Shown here piece by piece: positions 1-11,968 of a stretch of 64,000 nt of DNA; positions within the stretch are counted from its first letter, which is position 1; every line of letters begins with the position of its first letter. A program made the translations under genes and the position numbers. This DNA is from Coenobita brevimanus (taxonomy: Eukaryota > Arthropoda > Malacostraca > Decapoda > Coenobitidae). The stretch is from contig CM064690.1 of NCBI GenBank assembly GCA_032717465.1, forward strand, positions 10,765,093-10,829,092. Reading direction: 5' to 3'. The notes beneath the pieces are model-generated. The model saw nothing but the letters and a program-made list of their open reading frames with translations. It was not told the DNA's origin and did not search any database.

Positions 1-105
1 CTAACATATACTTTTCCTATTATACTAAGAAGACAAATGCCCCTATGATTACCACACACTTCTTTTTCTTCTTTTCATTTGTACTAAGTGATGATTAAGA
101 GAAAT
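1..105 (-). mobile_element. LINE-B fragment (middle of RT region)
   Basis: This stretch aligns by eye with 48425-48520, the part of a longer minus-strand LINE-B copy that lies just upstream of its RT palm. Both share the run ACTAAGAAGACAAATG and the following ACCACACACTTCTTTTTC. It is a truncated scrap cut by the window edge, so its true length is unknown. Similarity fades after about position 105. Confidence 0.7.
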
Positions 106-261
106 TGGTTATGTTCAAGGCACCATAACTCTTGAAGAATTCCACAGGAGACTATCTGAAGGGTTTAGTCATGTTCAGTGGTTCTTGCACACTCTTGGTG
201 TTCTCTCAGTATGTATGATTTTAATATGTATATGCATAGTTCTTTCATAATGATCAGTTGG

Positions 262-575
262 GACTAACAGGGTGATGAAGAGCAGGACTCAAACTTGACT
301 TGTCCTGGTTCGCATCCCAGAGCCGTGGAAAGAAATTTTTAGAAATCACTACATCCAGCATAGGTATATAACTGGGTCTGTTTAGCAGGCAACACATTTA
401 GTTGGCACTGACAGAAGTGTTGCAGGGTAGGACCTCCATTTTTTTGGTAACCACCAAATCCAGCGCTGGTAGATAACTGGGTCTGCATAGTGAGGCCTGG
501 GATCAAAACCATGTCTAAGCAGGTGGTTTCTTTTTGCGTTAAGCCTCGATGACACAGTTGGGAACGCATGAGTAT
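262..575. repeat. tRNA-related repeat with internal duplication
   Basis: A B-box-like GGTTCGCATCC lies at 307-317. An imperfect direct duplication follows: about 341-384 and 448-490 share ATCCAGC and ATAACTGGGTCTG. The arrangement suggests a decayed SINE or two partial copies. No A box or tail could be placed, so the class is uncertain. Confidence 0.3.
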
Positions 576-727
576 AATTTCAAGGTCGTGATCTCGATTT
601 TATCAAAGATCACCTATAGGAGGCGAGGAAGACCGAGACAGATCTACTCCCAGCTCCACACTGGCTGGCCAGAGTTCAAGATACGTTGCACCCGTTCCTT
701 CCTTGTCACCTCTTAACTTCTCTGTAG

Positions 728-913
728 CAGCTGTAGCTCAGTGAGCAAGCGCACTCTGCTCTGGCCGAAGGGTCGGATGTTCAAGTCCACCCAAGGGTCA
801 TTGGTAGACATCAGGAAGGGCTTCCGGTCATAAAGTGCTACACGGTCCAAAACCAAAGTCCTCTACCCAGGGTCAACGCCTTAATCTTTGTAAAAAAAAA
901 AAAAAAAAAAAAA
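728..913 (+). mobile_element. SINE-A, tRNA-derived SINE
   Basis: The 5' part reads like a tRNA: an A-box-like TAGCTCAGTGAGCA near 733-747 and a B-box-like TGTTCAAGTCC near 778-788. About 100 bp of unrelated body follows and then a polyA tail at about 891-913. The length and the head-body-tail order fit a tRNA-derived SINE transcribed by RNA polymerase III and mobilised by LINE enzymes. Only one copy is recognised in this window. Confidence 0.7.
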
Positions 914-3354
914 GTGGGTACGGTGTAAAACAAAACAAAACAAAAAATCATCGCTACCACCTACTGTACGACCGGACAATAGCTGAAAAGAAAAAATATA
1001 TATATATGTATATATAAAATTTTTTCACTTAGGAGTATGGAGGTTATCAACAGTTTTCTAATCGCCTGAACTGAGGGCTTCCACAAAATTTAATATAATC
1101 GTATGGTTATACCAACACAAGAAAACAGCGAACTAAAAAACGTAACCCCCTCACAGTGACGTATGTAAATATTTATTTTATTTTTGCTACATTCAGACGA
1201 TTTTAGTCCACTTAGGAAGAGTCCCATAGTTATGAAGAAGTTAACGAAGGCCATATCCAACCCCTTCCTTCCGAAGATACTCCTTAGATGAATATAAGTG
1301 CTTGGGGACAGGAAGAATAAAGCAAAGAGTGAGTCACCGAAGTGCAGGCTTTTATCCTCAGTTGACAAATTCTGCTGATAGCAATCACACACAACCAAAC
1401 TCACAAAAGCGAGTGGTGTCAGTAAGACAATTGTAAATAGGGCGAGCTAATCCTATGCAGAGTGACGTGAATATTTCTGTGGTATGAAGCCAGCATCAAA
1501 AGAGCCCCAGGTTTGAATGATATAGTTTTTTTGTCTCATCACATCGCACTACTTACACAACTGGCATCAAATGGACAGAGAAATTACTTTTTCTGTGCAA
1601 CATATAGCCCATCGGCTACTAGGATTTTTCTTGCTTGCACATCAACTGCACAGCACACCACACAGACGACTAAATATGACATGGACATAGATTTCGTGTT
1701 TTTTTGTGTGTTTAACAGGTATCTTTCGGATTGCCGGGAGATCCTTCATGTGAAAAGAATCGTCAACTGTTTTGTCATACCCAAACAAACAAACAAGTAA
1801 GCATAACATATACCGAAGTCTTTTTTCTTTTCTTTTCTTTTTAACATTTAACTCCTAAGTCTGGTGGCATATCTGTAGATTAGTTTATTCTTCCTGTTTC
1901 CTGACTATTATATCCAACTAAGAGAAGACTTCTTATTATGAAAAGATTTGAAGAAGGCTATATCAATGTATCTTCCGTTCGAAAAGTCACTCCTATGCTG
2001 AATATAATCGTCAAGAGAAAGCATGAGATTATAGACGCGTTATTATCATTCTCATCGCCGTCATTAGTATCACCACCACCATCATCAGAATCTTTATTGT
2101 AATCCTGGTTATCCACCCGTACAAGTGGAGGATAAAGAGTTTAGAAGTAGAGAGAGAAAAAAAAAATAGTATGAGAAAATACCATCAAACTACCCAGTCA
2201 TACGTACCATACACCCATTCCCCCAACATTCAGATACAGGGTAGACCAAACATTACCTATCCCAGTTCCCGTATGTTGTGGGGACGGTACAGTTTGCTTG
2301 TGTGAAGACCGCTGACAGTTTGGATGCTTCCTGAAATATCTGGGCACCTATGGAGTCAGTAGATGTATAAAAACAGACAATAGAAAGCATGAGAAGGACT
2401 ACGGGAAGCAGAAAATTTTGCCCTGTAAACTCTGGCAACGATGACAAAACTGTCCCCGCAAAACAGGAGAATTTGGATGCGTCATACACCGACCATTCTA
2501 CAGTTTCATTCGAAAAACAGTCCGTGAAAGTGAAAGCAAGCTAAAATTCACCCGAAACTATGTGGTGCGAGTGACTGTTGGGTGCGGCAAAGCGAATTTA
2601 CTTCCCTCTCATATCAGTCCATAGTATTATTTTGGCCAAGCTACCAACCTTAATTGTATCACCGTGATGATGTCTTGTTGGAAATTAATCTTGCTACCTC
2701 CGGACGATTTTGCTTAGGAGAGAATTTTTGAGCTGTGGTGGTTAGAATTACTCTTTATTACTTCCTCCAGTACAAAAGGTCCGGACAAGGCAGAACAAAG
2801 CCGTGTAGTGATAACAAGAATAAAGTAAATAGTACGTCGTGCAAAGTGAAGCAATAACCTTCACCTGAACCTGCGGGTGCAAGAGAATGTATCTTAAGCG
2901 GTTTTAAATATTTAGTAATACTTCTTCCTCACCGGTTTGTTCTGTCATTACAGAGTAATAATCTCTTGTAAGTTACTGATTGAACTATATAGATACTAAA
3001 ATGATATAAACAAATGTCAGAGGATGCTGACATATAATATACTTTTTAAATTGTTAAGGAAAAGGCGATAGGAAGCCTCATGTGTCACTTTGTAGTTTAT
3101 TCGATGGCCATGATCATTGGGTATGGCAAGGAAAATTTTTATTCTCCTTTTCATAGCAAAGCATTTTCATCTTGTGGTCACGCGCTCCCAGTCACGCATA
3201 AATCAGGATACCGCGTCTGTATTTCATTAAGGAAAATAATTATAGCCTAGTGTGTGGCAAAGTCTTGACTCATGCATAAGAGGAACAATTTCCATCTACG
3301 AAGTGCACACAAGATTACTATGCTAAAATTTATTTAGGGAAATGACTTTGCACT
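914..3354. other. No recognised gene; ancient degraded repeats
   Basis: AT-rich sequence with short ORFs that resemble nothing I know. Parts around 1190-1290 and 1935-2010 look like each other and like 40300-40370 (shared AATGAAGGC-TATATC-AACCC and CTTAGATGAATATAA-type words), so an old dispersed repeat is likely. A small ATC/ACC-rich patch lies at 2045-2090. Nothing is seen in 2800-3350. Confidence 0.4.
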
Positions 3355-3718
3355 CCCTTTTTCGTCTTTCTTTCCTCCATTTTTTCCCGTTCCATCTACC
3401 TACTGGTGACTCTACACTGAGTGACAAGCCGAATGGTTTCCTGTACATGAGGGAACCATTTACTAAGCTGGGTGGTAACCATATAACAAAATTATGGCTC
3501 CTGGTGGTTTAGTGGGTAATTGCGGCGCTCCAATCGGATTGAGCCGGTGAAGCTTTATATCCAAGGGGTGGTTTGGGTTTATTGCTTACGTAATGCCATT
3601 CAGGGATGAGTGAGGCTGGCCACTCTCATCTTAAATGTCAGGACCAACTTGCTTAGCCCGGGCTCCTATGCTACTCGTGAGGCAACGTAGGATTGGATGA
3701 TGGATAGATGGATGAACT
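3355..3718 (+). mobile_element. SINE-C copy 1
   Basis: Member of the commonest SINE-like family in the window; other copies lie near 12.5, 17.3, 21.3, 31, 39.4, 48.6 and 55.5 kb. Shared blocks are GACTCTACACTGAGTGACAAG, GGTTATATGG and CTCATCTTAAATGTCAGGACC (each checked in several copies). An A-box-like TGGTGGTTTAGTGGG sits at about 3502-3516 and a B-box-like GCTTTATATCC at about 3551-3561, giving the plus orientation. The tRNA-like part is internal, about 140 bp from the 5' end. The 3' tail is a GGATGATGG/GATGGATG run. Confidence 0.65.
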
Positions 3719-3814
3719 ATTTTACTTCCGGCTTGATCTAGTTAAAGATTTTAATAAAGCGCCCATAGAGCGCATACCCCCGCCAATGTCATTACCATTA
3801 AAAGGGATCCGGAT

Positions 3815-4205
3815 CCGCCCCAAAATTTAATTAATTCTTTCTTAGTTCATGGCCCACCTTTCCATTAAATTGCGTTGAGGTTCACTGGGAAGTTTTGGAG
3901 ATACTGTGCGGAATACTCTGGATCCTCCCCAAATTTAATCATTTCTTCCTTGGCCCATGGCCCACCCCTCCACAAAATTTCATCAAAATTCGTTCATAAC
4001 TTTTTGAGTAGTCCCGGACTCGGATCTGTGGATACAGAATCCGTATCTGGATCAGACCCAAACTTTAATCATTCCTTTCTTGGTCCAAGACACGCCTTTC
4101 CACAAAATGACATTGAAATTCATTGAGGACTTTTGGAGATATTGTGCGCGATACTCCGGATTCGGATCTGGACAAAAATTTAATCATTTATTCATTGGCT
4201 CATGG
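3815..4205. repeat. Tandem repeat, about 107-130 bp unit
   Basis: About three and a half imperfect units, each with AAATTTAATCATTTCTTCCTTGG-like sequence followed by CATGGCCCACCC, a CCACAAAAT block, and TTTTGGAGATACTGTGCG. The AAATTTAAT blocks recur near 3824, 3931, 4061 and 4176. ORFs across the region reflect the repeat and not a gene. Confidence 0.7.
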
Positions 4206-4235
4206 CCCACCCTTCCTCTTTAATAATAATTATAA

Positions 4236-5040
<805 letters not shown>

Positions 5041-5127
5041 AACTGAATTATTAGTACGCAGATATTTTTGTTTCGTCATCACACGCAGTGTCCATAATAC
5101 CTGGAAAAGGAACTATTTGTATGTATA

Positions 5128-5526
5128 TATATCATCTAATCAGCCGTTTGAGTGTCCACTGCAGGACCGGCCTATTCCTACCGAAGCAGGGAAGATACAG
5201 CCAATGTATCTCCACCAAGTGGCTTAGGTTGTTTAGTAGAGACTGTATGTAGGGTGAGAAATGCTTGTAAGTGTAATTGTTGTGTTCGAGTAGCTTTGTA
5301 CATGTGTGTAGTCTGTGAACCAAGTGTAACTGGCCGGCCTTAAACCGACTGGGTGCAAGGATACTATAAGTATGCGACACTGATTCAACCACAGCATCCC
5401 TCATGTCCGCCAATGCGGTCAGTGGCTCTGTGAACGCTTCCCAAAGTTTTTACAACCCTGGCGGCAGGCGAACCCGCGTCCACCAGCGTGCGAGATGAAC
5501 ACTCTACCACTGTACCACAGAAGTTG
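5128..5526 (-). mobile_element. SINE-D copy 1
   Basis: The tRNA-like head is at the right end on the minus strand: A-box-like TGGTACAGTGGTAGAGTG next to the right boundary and B-box-like GGGTTCGCCTGCC about 50 bp further in. The body matches the copies at 12031 and 37757 (CACTGCAGGACCGGCCTAT, ATACAGCCAATGTAT, AAGTGGCTTAGG). The 3' end is a short TATATATATC run. It ends next to a (CT)n(TA)n tract. Confidence 0.85.
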
Positions 5527-5540
5527 TCTCTCTCTCTCTC

Positions 5541-5621
<81 letters not shown>
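5527..5621. repeat. (CT)n(TA)n microsatellite
   Basis: A CT run followed by about 75 bp of TA alternation. It separates SINE-D copy 1 from the Gmr1-like element, and the last ATAT may be that element's target duplication. Confidence 0.95.
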
Positions 5622-5625
<4 letters not shown>

Positions 5626-6450
5626 ACGGAACAGGGAGAGATAATGAAAACGTCAAGTGAGAATACTAAAAATCACTACTGTCCCGCAAAGTTCCAGGTT
5701 CAAAACAAAAGAGTTAGGTAAAATTACAAGTTAAAGTTTAATGCTCAAACTAACAACTAAACATTCAGGACTCATAAGGATAATGTAATGGCAAAAAACA
5801 GGTTAAATATATGGTCAACTGCAATAGCCTCTATCAACACGAAATTAGCAAGAGTCAATTTATCTAAGTCAGCCCTGATAAAATGAGAAAACCGGATAAT
5901 GCTCAGTTAATGCAAGATATATTATTACAGATACAAAATATTATTAATAATGGCTGACATAAAAACTCCACATGAATCACAAAAAACCTTATTAGGCCTA
6001 CGAATTAACATCTTATGCTATACAGTACAAGAAAAAATGCAACAACATTTATACTCAAATTACACAGCAGCTAGATGGTTGGAGACTTCCTGAGCACTCA
6101 CAAAAATAATAACAACTGTTCAGGGGAGGACAGAGATGTGAACAAAATGAGGAGTAGATCTAAGTGGCAATTAATGCAGAGACTGAGCTCATTATAGGGG
6201 GGCCGGCAGAGCTTGATACATCTTGTAAGAAGGACGCACAAATGAAGCCATAGGGGACAAAGAGTCGACACTCCTGCTCTGAACAACAGAAAGAACGACT
6301 TACTCTACTATAAGGGAGGAGAAGGGGGGAAAGAGGTAGAACACGGAAGCTTGGTCACTATGGAAGCCACGAGGCGAATCGTGATCAAACATGCAGCATA
6401 CTGGACGTTAGAATTATACAAAGGATGATGAAATCATAGGCTATGCAACA
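5622..6450 (-). repeat. 3' LTR of element 1
   Basis: 829 bp, matching 11141-11970 apart from about two dozen substitutions and a 1-bp indel in an A run. It begins TGTTACGG and ends ATGCAACA on the plus strand. A short hydrophobic ORF (6098-6286, minus) occurs in both LTRs and is probably fortuitous. Confidence 0.93.
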
Positions 6451-6460
6451 CCTCCCCACA
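6451..6460 (-). other. Polypurine tract of element 1
   Basis: On the coding (minus) strand, GTGGGGAGG lies directly against the start of the 3' LTR. This is where plus-strand DNA priming is expected in an LTR retrotransposon. Position and composition both fit. Confidence 0.7.
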
Positions 6461-6511
6461 AAGAAAAAGAAATTTACAAAGGAAATTTCTCATTACTGTA
6501 AAACAATCTGT

Positions 6512-6736
6512 CTAAAGTCTAGATAAGCAATCTGCAATAACATTTTCTTTCCCCTTGACATGTTGTATGTCTAATGAATACTCCTGAAGAAGTAGACTCC
6601 ATCTTGTCAATCTCTGATTTTTATCTTTAAACTTACTAAGGAATTTCAGTGGGTTATGATCGGTATAAATGACTATGGGGTCAAAACCAGAACACAAATA
6701 AAATGGAAAATGCTGTAAACCCAAAATCAAGGCCAA
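6512..6736 (-). pseudogene. RNase H domain remnant of element 1
   Basis: A frame of 74 codons that would degrade the RNA strand during reverse transcription. It carries the YTDHNPL motif (the aspartate is catalytic) and ends with a KGKENVIADCLSRL-type tail, which closes many gypsy RNase H domains. The N-terminal half of RNase H, with its first catalytic aspartate in VDASDTGAG, is in the preceding RT ORF at about 6820-6850. Stops or frameshifts between about 6737 and 6790 separate the two. No ORF follows before the polypurine tract, so there is no sign of an env or a downstream integrase. Confidence 0.85.
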
Positions 6737-6784
6737 AGCTCTTTCTCAATAGTGGAGTAGTTTTTTTGAGGTGGAATGAACTTC

Positions 6785-7937
6785 TTACTGTAATAAGATA
6801 CCCTGATCATCCTCTTGCAGCAAAACAGCCCCAGCTCCTGTATCACTTGCGTCAACAGCCATCTTAAAAGGCTTAGCAAAATTTGGAGTAGCGAGCACTG
6901 GCTGACTTAATAGGATAGCTTTAAGTTTGCTGAAAGAGGATTCACAGTTATCGGTCCAGACAAATTTAACTCCCTTTCTCAGTAGGTCTGTAAGTGGTGA
7001 TACAAGAATTGAAAAGTTAAGAACAAATCTCCTGTAATAACCTACCATTCCCAAAAATCTTTGTAGCTCTTTCCTACTTTTAGGTCCAGGAAGATCACTT
7101 ATAACCTGAACCTTAGCTCCTGGTGGTGCAACGTGTCCATCACCAATTACGTACCCAAGGTACTGAACTTTAGCTTGACCACACTCACACTTTGATAAAT
7201 TAGCTACAAGATTAGCCTGAAACAAACGCTCAAGAAATTTACTGACATGGCATAGGTGATCTTTCCAGTTATCACTGAAGATTAATACATCATCAATATA
7301 AACAACACACCCTGCCAAACCCTGTTACAACATTCATGAGCTTCTGAAAAGTGGCTGGTGCATTCTTCATACCATATGGCATTACAGAACATGCAAAAGT
7401 CTTTCCTAGTGTTACAAAACATGAGATCTCTCTAGCACGTTCAGTCATAGGTACTTGCCAGTATCCCTTTAACAAATCAAACTTACTTATGTACCTAGCC
7501 TTTCCGATCTTGTCTATGCAATCTTTCACATGAGGGAGAGGGTAAGTGTCTGTTTTGGTTATCTGATTAACACGTCTGTAGTCGATGCAAAGCCGCTGTG
7601 ACCCACCTGGCTTAGGGACTAGAGTGACAGGAGAACTCCACTCGATCTGACAGGGCTCAATCATCTTGTGGTCCAACAGGTAGCCAAGCTCCTTCTGGAT
7701 GAGAGGAACTTTCACTGGGTTCACACGGTAAGGAGGCAGTTTAATTGGCTTTGCGTCTCCAACATCGACATCATGCATCAACACAGTGGTTCTTCCTGGA
7801 GTAGCACGGAACACTTGCGGGTACTCCTGCAGTAATGCCGAAAACTCCTGCCTTTCCTCGGGAGCTAGATGAGAAAGCTTAGTCTGGAGATCATTCATGA
7901 TATCAGGATTCTTCCCCAAACTATCACTCAGGCTCAT
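6785..7937 (-). pseudogene. Reverse transcriptase of element 1 (frameshifted)
   Basis: Two overlapping frames (7937-7293 and 7318-6785) together give a gypsy RT. The first holds the palm start (KFDLLKGYWQ, with the first catalytic aspartate) and the VMPYGMKNAPATFQ block. The second begins just before YIDD (about 7300-7289), the catalytic box, and continues through LGYVIGDG, FLGMVGYYRRF and the connection region to VDASDTGAG. A single-base frameshift near 7310-7325 separates them. The RT is followed by RNase H and preceded by integrase, the opposite of the usual gypsy order. As read, the frame is broken, so the copy should be inactive. Confidence 0.9.
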
Positions 7938-7959
7938 ATTGCATGGGAGAGCTTCACTT

Positions 7960-8994
7960 GCAGACTCGGGTGGAACAGCTACAGTGCAGACTGGGTTATT
8001 TTCGTCCCGCCTGTGTTATAACTTTAGCATGTTGATGTGACAAAGCTGCTTGTTTTTTCTACGATCTGGTGTGGTGATGACATAGTTGACATCACTGAGT
8101 TTCTTCTCCACGAATTAAGGACCACTAAAGAGGTTGCCCATGCACCGGTAGCGGAATCAAAACCTGATCTCCTGGCTGAAAGTGGTGTTACCTGGACTTC
8201 TTATCATACCAAGTCTTCAGCTTCTCCTGAGCAGCTCCTAAATTCTCTCTCGCCAGCTGTAAAGCAGTGGACAGCCGTTCTTTGAACTTCATCACATACT
8301 CCAGCAGGTTGACGTCATCTTCCTCCGACAGCCAGCATTCCTTGAGTAGCTTAAGGTGTCCTCTTACTTCATGGCCAAACAGTAGTTCAAAGGGTGAGAA
8401 GCCCAGTGATTCATTTGGAGATTCTCTTGCAGCAAATACAAAGAATGGAAGACTTTTATCCCAGTCTTTCTGATGTTCCAAATGGTATTTCTTGAGCATC
8501 GATTTGAGTGTTTGATGATATCTCTCCAACGCTCCTTGGGTCTGGGGATGGTAAGCTGAAGACGTGATCTGGGTGATGCCCAACTCTTTCAGAGACTGCA
8601 TGAAAACATTTGACATGAAATTACTTCCCCGATCTGACTGTACCTCCTTGGGCAGACCAAACTTTGTGAGGAACCCTAGCATTTCCTTAACCACGTTCTT
8701 TGCCAAGGTATTTCTAAGTGGAATGGCTTCAGGATAACGAGTAGCCATATCAATCAGGGTCAACACATAAGAAAATCCTGAAGAAGTCTTAGGAAGAGGG
8801 CCCATAATATCCACCAACACACGGGTGAATGGCGCCTCAAAAGGAGGAATGGGAACTAGAGGTGCTACCTTTTCGGTCTGATTACACTTCCCCACAACTT
8901 GACAGGTGTGACAAGACTTACAATACCAGGAACCATCTCTGAAGATACCTGGCCAGTAGAAGTGTTTCAAAATACGTGCCACAGTCTTCCTCAC
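7960..8994 (-). pseudogene. Integrase of element 1, upstream of RT
   Basis: The 268-codon open part (8994-8188) holds the C-terminal half of the HHCC zinc finger (FYWPGIF, then the SCHTC cysteines) and a complete DDE core. The core has D at residue 62 (VDIMGPL), D at 121 (QSDRGSNF) and E at 157 (HPQTQGALER), giving the 35-residue D-E spacing of retroviral-type integrases. After the stop at 8188 the reading continues with FQPGDQVLIPLPVHG and a recognisable but broken GPY/F-type C-terminal region to about 7960. Upstream, a single in-frame TGA at 9004-9006 divides it from the protease frame, so protease and integrase were once continuous. Confidence 0.9.
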
Positions 8995-9003
8995 TCCAAG
9001 GTG

Positions 9004-9999
9004 TCATGCCAAACTGGAATCATAAGCCACTCTAATGATATCCTGCCTACAAACACGAGGGATGACAACTTGATGTACAACCTCCCATTCACAGTTGGCT
9101 GATGCTGTTGGGGGTCTCCACTTCCTCATAAGTACTCCTGACTTTATATAATAACAAGTAGAAGCACCAGCTGACTCTTCCTCACTGCAAGCAGAGTTAG
9201 CTAGACCCTTCAACTCAGTTTCAGCAACCTTCAACTCAACCAACTCTTGACAAGACAAATTATCAACACTACGGGGTACTGCCTCATCTGGTGAGTGGTC
9301 CAAATTAGCAAGAAAAGTGTCAGCTAGGATAACATCATCATCATCATTATCCTCTAAGTCACCAGTAACTTTAGACTTAGTCCTAGTGACAGGACATGCA
9401 GAGAACACGTCAGGGATATCACAATCCCGGGTCGCAGTCACTGGTTCACTAGACAACTGAGGAGCTGGACACACTTGACTTCCACCAATATCATTTCCAA
9501 GTAAGAAAGATACACCTGACATTGGGAGTGTGTCAACCAACCCAACCATAACGGAACCATTAACAAAACCAGACTCTAAATTCAATCTGCACAGAGGGAC
9601 AGAGAAGTAATATTCCCTACACCTTGTAAAATTACTTACAAGGTGTAGGGAATAATAATCAGAGGAATTAACATTAGAGCCTAGAACACTGGTCAGCATA
9701 AGGGATTGGCAAGCACCTGTATCACTAAATATTTTAACTGATTTCCTGTCATTACTGTCCAGAGGACTGACAAAACCATCAGACAGGATATTAGCACATG
9801 AACTCTTGAGAGTGTCACCCACGTTACTGCTCAAAAGAGGAGCTTCATAATGAGAATTTAATTTACCCCTCAAAGCAGGTTCAATTAACTCGATTAAAGA
9901 ATTCTGGGAACTCTCAAGGGTGGACACTAGACCAATTGACTGAATATTTAAAGACTCCTTTTTCTTCACATCACGCGGTCTCCTGAAACATTTCTCCAT
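9004..9999 (-). pseudogene. Protease and linker to integrase of element 1
   Basis: A 331-codon frame. It starts within the Gag zinc knuckle (MEKCFRRPRD) and has an aspartic-protease active site FSDTGACQS near residue 92 and a FLLGNDIGG flap/end motif further on. A roughly 150-residue acidic linker then runs to the first part of the integrase zinc-binding region. The frame stops at a TGA (9004-9006), immediately followed in the same frame by HLGVRKT, the second His of the HHCC finger. No RT lies between the protease and the integrase, which supports the Gmr1-like order. Confidence 0.85.
9611..9654. repeat. Perfect 19-bp inverted repeat inside the protease region
   Basis: TATTCCCTACACCTTGTAA (9611-9629) and its exact reverse complement (9636-9654) are separated by the 6-bp loop AATTAC. 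It would form a strong hairpin in DNA or transcript. Confidence 0.95.
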
Positions 10000-10185
10000 A
10001 GTATGACCAAGCTTACTACAATAAGTACATTTACTTTTCTGAAATCTAGAGGTGAAGCTGGTATTTACTTCCTGAGAACATCATCTTTATTCTCTTTCCT
10101 GTTACCTGTACTCTGAGTAGAGGCAACGTACTTACTCTCAACTTTCCTTTTTACTTTAGAATATCTCTTGTGAGTGAGAACATAA
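9988..10185 (-). pseudogene. Nucleocapsid zinc knuckle of element 1 (frameshifted Gag end)
   Basis: At 10029-9988 the minus strand encodes CTYCSKLGHTMEKC, a CX2CX4HX4C nucleic-acid-binding knuckle typical of Gag nucleocapsid. It is in the protease frame. The basic stretch between it and the Gag ORF is readable only by changing frame near 10190 and again near 10080, so at least two frame breaks separate capsid from nucleocapsid in this copy. Confidence 0.8.
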
Positions 10186-11058
10186 TTATTCATCACCTAA
10201 AACTGCAGCATCAGAGAAATTATCTATTCTTTTCTGATCAAGATATAGGCTTACATCTTTATTAATACACCTTTTGAAGTCCTCCAGCAAAATCATCTGC
10301 TTAAATTTATCAAAATCAGAATTTACATTCTTAGACTTTAACCACTGCTCTAACAGATCTTCTTTGATTTTTGCATACTCAACATGGGATTGCTTATCCT
10401 GCTTATAAGTTGTCCTAAATTTTACACTATAGTCTTCAGGAACAAGCCCATAGGCCTTAAGAATCAAGCTCTTAACTAGATCATAATTATCAGATTGATC
10501 CTGAGGCAAAGATGCATAAGTTACTTGAGCTTTACCGGTGAGAACACTCTGAAGGAGTACTGGCCAATACTTTTTGGGCCAATTAAAACCTGTAGCTACC
10601 CTCTCAAACAACTGAAAATACTTTGTTAAATGAGATTCATTAATAGGAGGGACAAGTTTAACATTTTTAGCCACATCTAAATTATCAGAGCTAGATGATC
10701 CAGTTCCACCTTGTTTCATACGATACTCATGGTCTGCCTGAATCCTAGCAATTTCAATTTGTGCCTGTGTCTCCTTAGAACGTGCCTGAAACTCAGCCTC
10801 CTTAGCACGAGCCTCCTGCAGGGCTAGCTGTAACTTAGCTATTTCAATCTGCGTTTGCTCATCTGAAGGAGTTACATTAAACAAGCTTTTATTAATCATG
10901 TCAGGAATTTGATCTTTAGACTGATGAGAGCGAACACCAATTCCCAATTGTTGAGCAACAAGCTTAAGTTCATTCTTTCTTCTGTTTTCTACATCACACA
11001 CTGTTTGCACATTTGACAAAAAATCTTTGGCTCCATCAGGAGTAGTAATAGTAGACAT
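10186..11058 (-). pseudogene. Gag of element 1 (capsid with SCAN-like region)
   Basis: The open frame starts upstream at 11088, but the Met at 11058 (MSTITTPDGAKD) is the more natural start. Residues of about 70-130 are charged and Glu/Ala/Gln-rich, probably a coiled coil (IEIAKLQLALQEARAKEAEF). A capsid-like region follows with LTKYFQLFERVA, WPVLLQSVLTGKA and a SCAN-like stretch with spacing similar to SCAN domains (YAKIKEDLLEQWL, MILLEDFKRCI). The frame ends at TAA (10186) before the zinc knuckle, which lies in another frame. Gag would form the retrotransposon particle; the capsid part is nearly intact but is cut off from nucleocapsid. Confidence 0.8.
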
Positions 11059-11116
11059 CATGAATAAATCACAGTCACAAAATATCAAGCAATATCCTTA
11101 TGATAATATCCTGCAT

Positions 11117-11134
11117 ATCCTGGCGAGGTCGCCA
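11117..11134 (-). other. Primer-binding site of element 1
   Basis: Six bases inside the 5' LTR the coding strand reads TGGCGACCTC. TGG complements the CCA end of a tRNA, and the first eight bases match what I recall of arthropod tRNA-Arg 3' ends. The same ten bases occur at the equivalent place in element 2. Confidence 0.7.
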
Positions 11135-11140
11135 AATTTA

Positions 11141-11968
11141 TGTTACGGAACAGGGAGAGATAATGAAAACTTCAAGTGAGAATACTAAAAATCACTACTG
11201 TCCCGCAAAGTTCCAGGTTCAAAACAAAAGAGTTAGGTAAAATTACAAGTTAAAGTTTAATGCTCAAACTAACAACTAAACATTCAGGACTCATAAGGAT
11301 AATGTAATGGCAAAAAACAGGTTAAATATATGGTCAACTGCAATAGCCTCTATCAACACGAAATTAGCAAGAGTAAATTTATCTAAGTCAGCCCTGATAA
11401 AATGAGAAAACCGGATAATGCTCAGTTAATGCAAGATATATTATTACAGATACAAAATATTATTAACAATGGCTGACATAAAATCTCCACATGAATAACA
11501 AAAAAACCTTACTAGGCCTACGAATTAACACCTTATGCTATACAGTACAAGGAAAAATGCAACAACATTTATACTCAAATTACACAGCAGCTAGATGGTT
11601 GGAGACTTCCTGAGCACTCACAAAAATAATAACAACTGTACAGGGGAGGACAGAGATGTGAACAAAATGAGGAGTAGATCTAAGTGGCAATTAATGCAGA
11701 GACTGAGCTCATTATATAGGGGCCAGCAGAGCTTGATACAACTTGTAAGAAGGACGCACAAATGAAGCCATAGGGGACAAAGAGTCAACACTCCTGCTCT
11801 GAACAACAGAAAGAACGACTTACTCTACTATAAGGGAGGAGAAGGGGGGAGTGAGGTAGAATACGGAAGCTTGGTCACTATGGAAGCCACGAGGCGAATC
11901 GTGATCAAACATGCAGCATACTGTACATTAGAATTATACAAATGATGATGAAATCATAGGCTATGTAA

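Noticed and set aside
835..1017. 60-codon ORF with Lys run
   Set aside because: Translation of the SINE-A polyA tail and flank.
6098..6286. 62-codon hydrophobic ORF, also at 11618-11806
   Set aside because: Sits in both LTRs of element 1; differences between the copies are non-synonymous as often as not, so no sign of selection.
7351..8473. Plus-strand ORFs opposite element 1 pol
   Set aside because: Shadows of the minus-strand RT and integrase frames.
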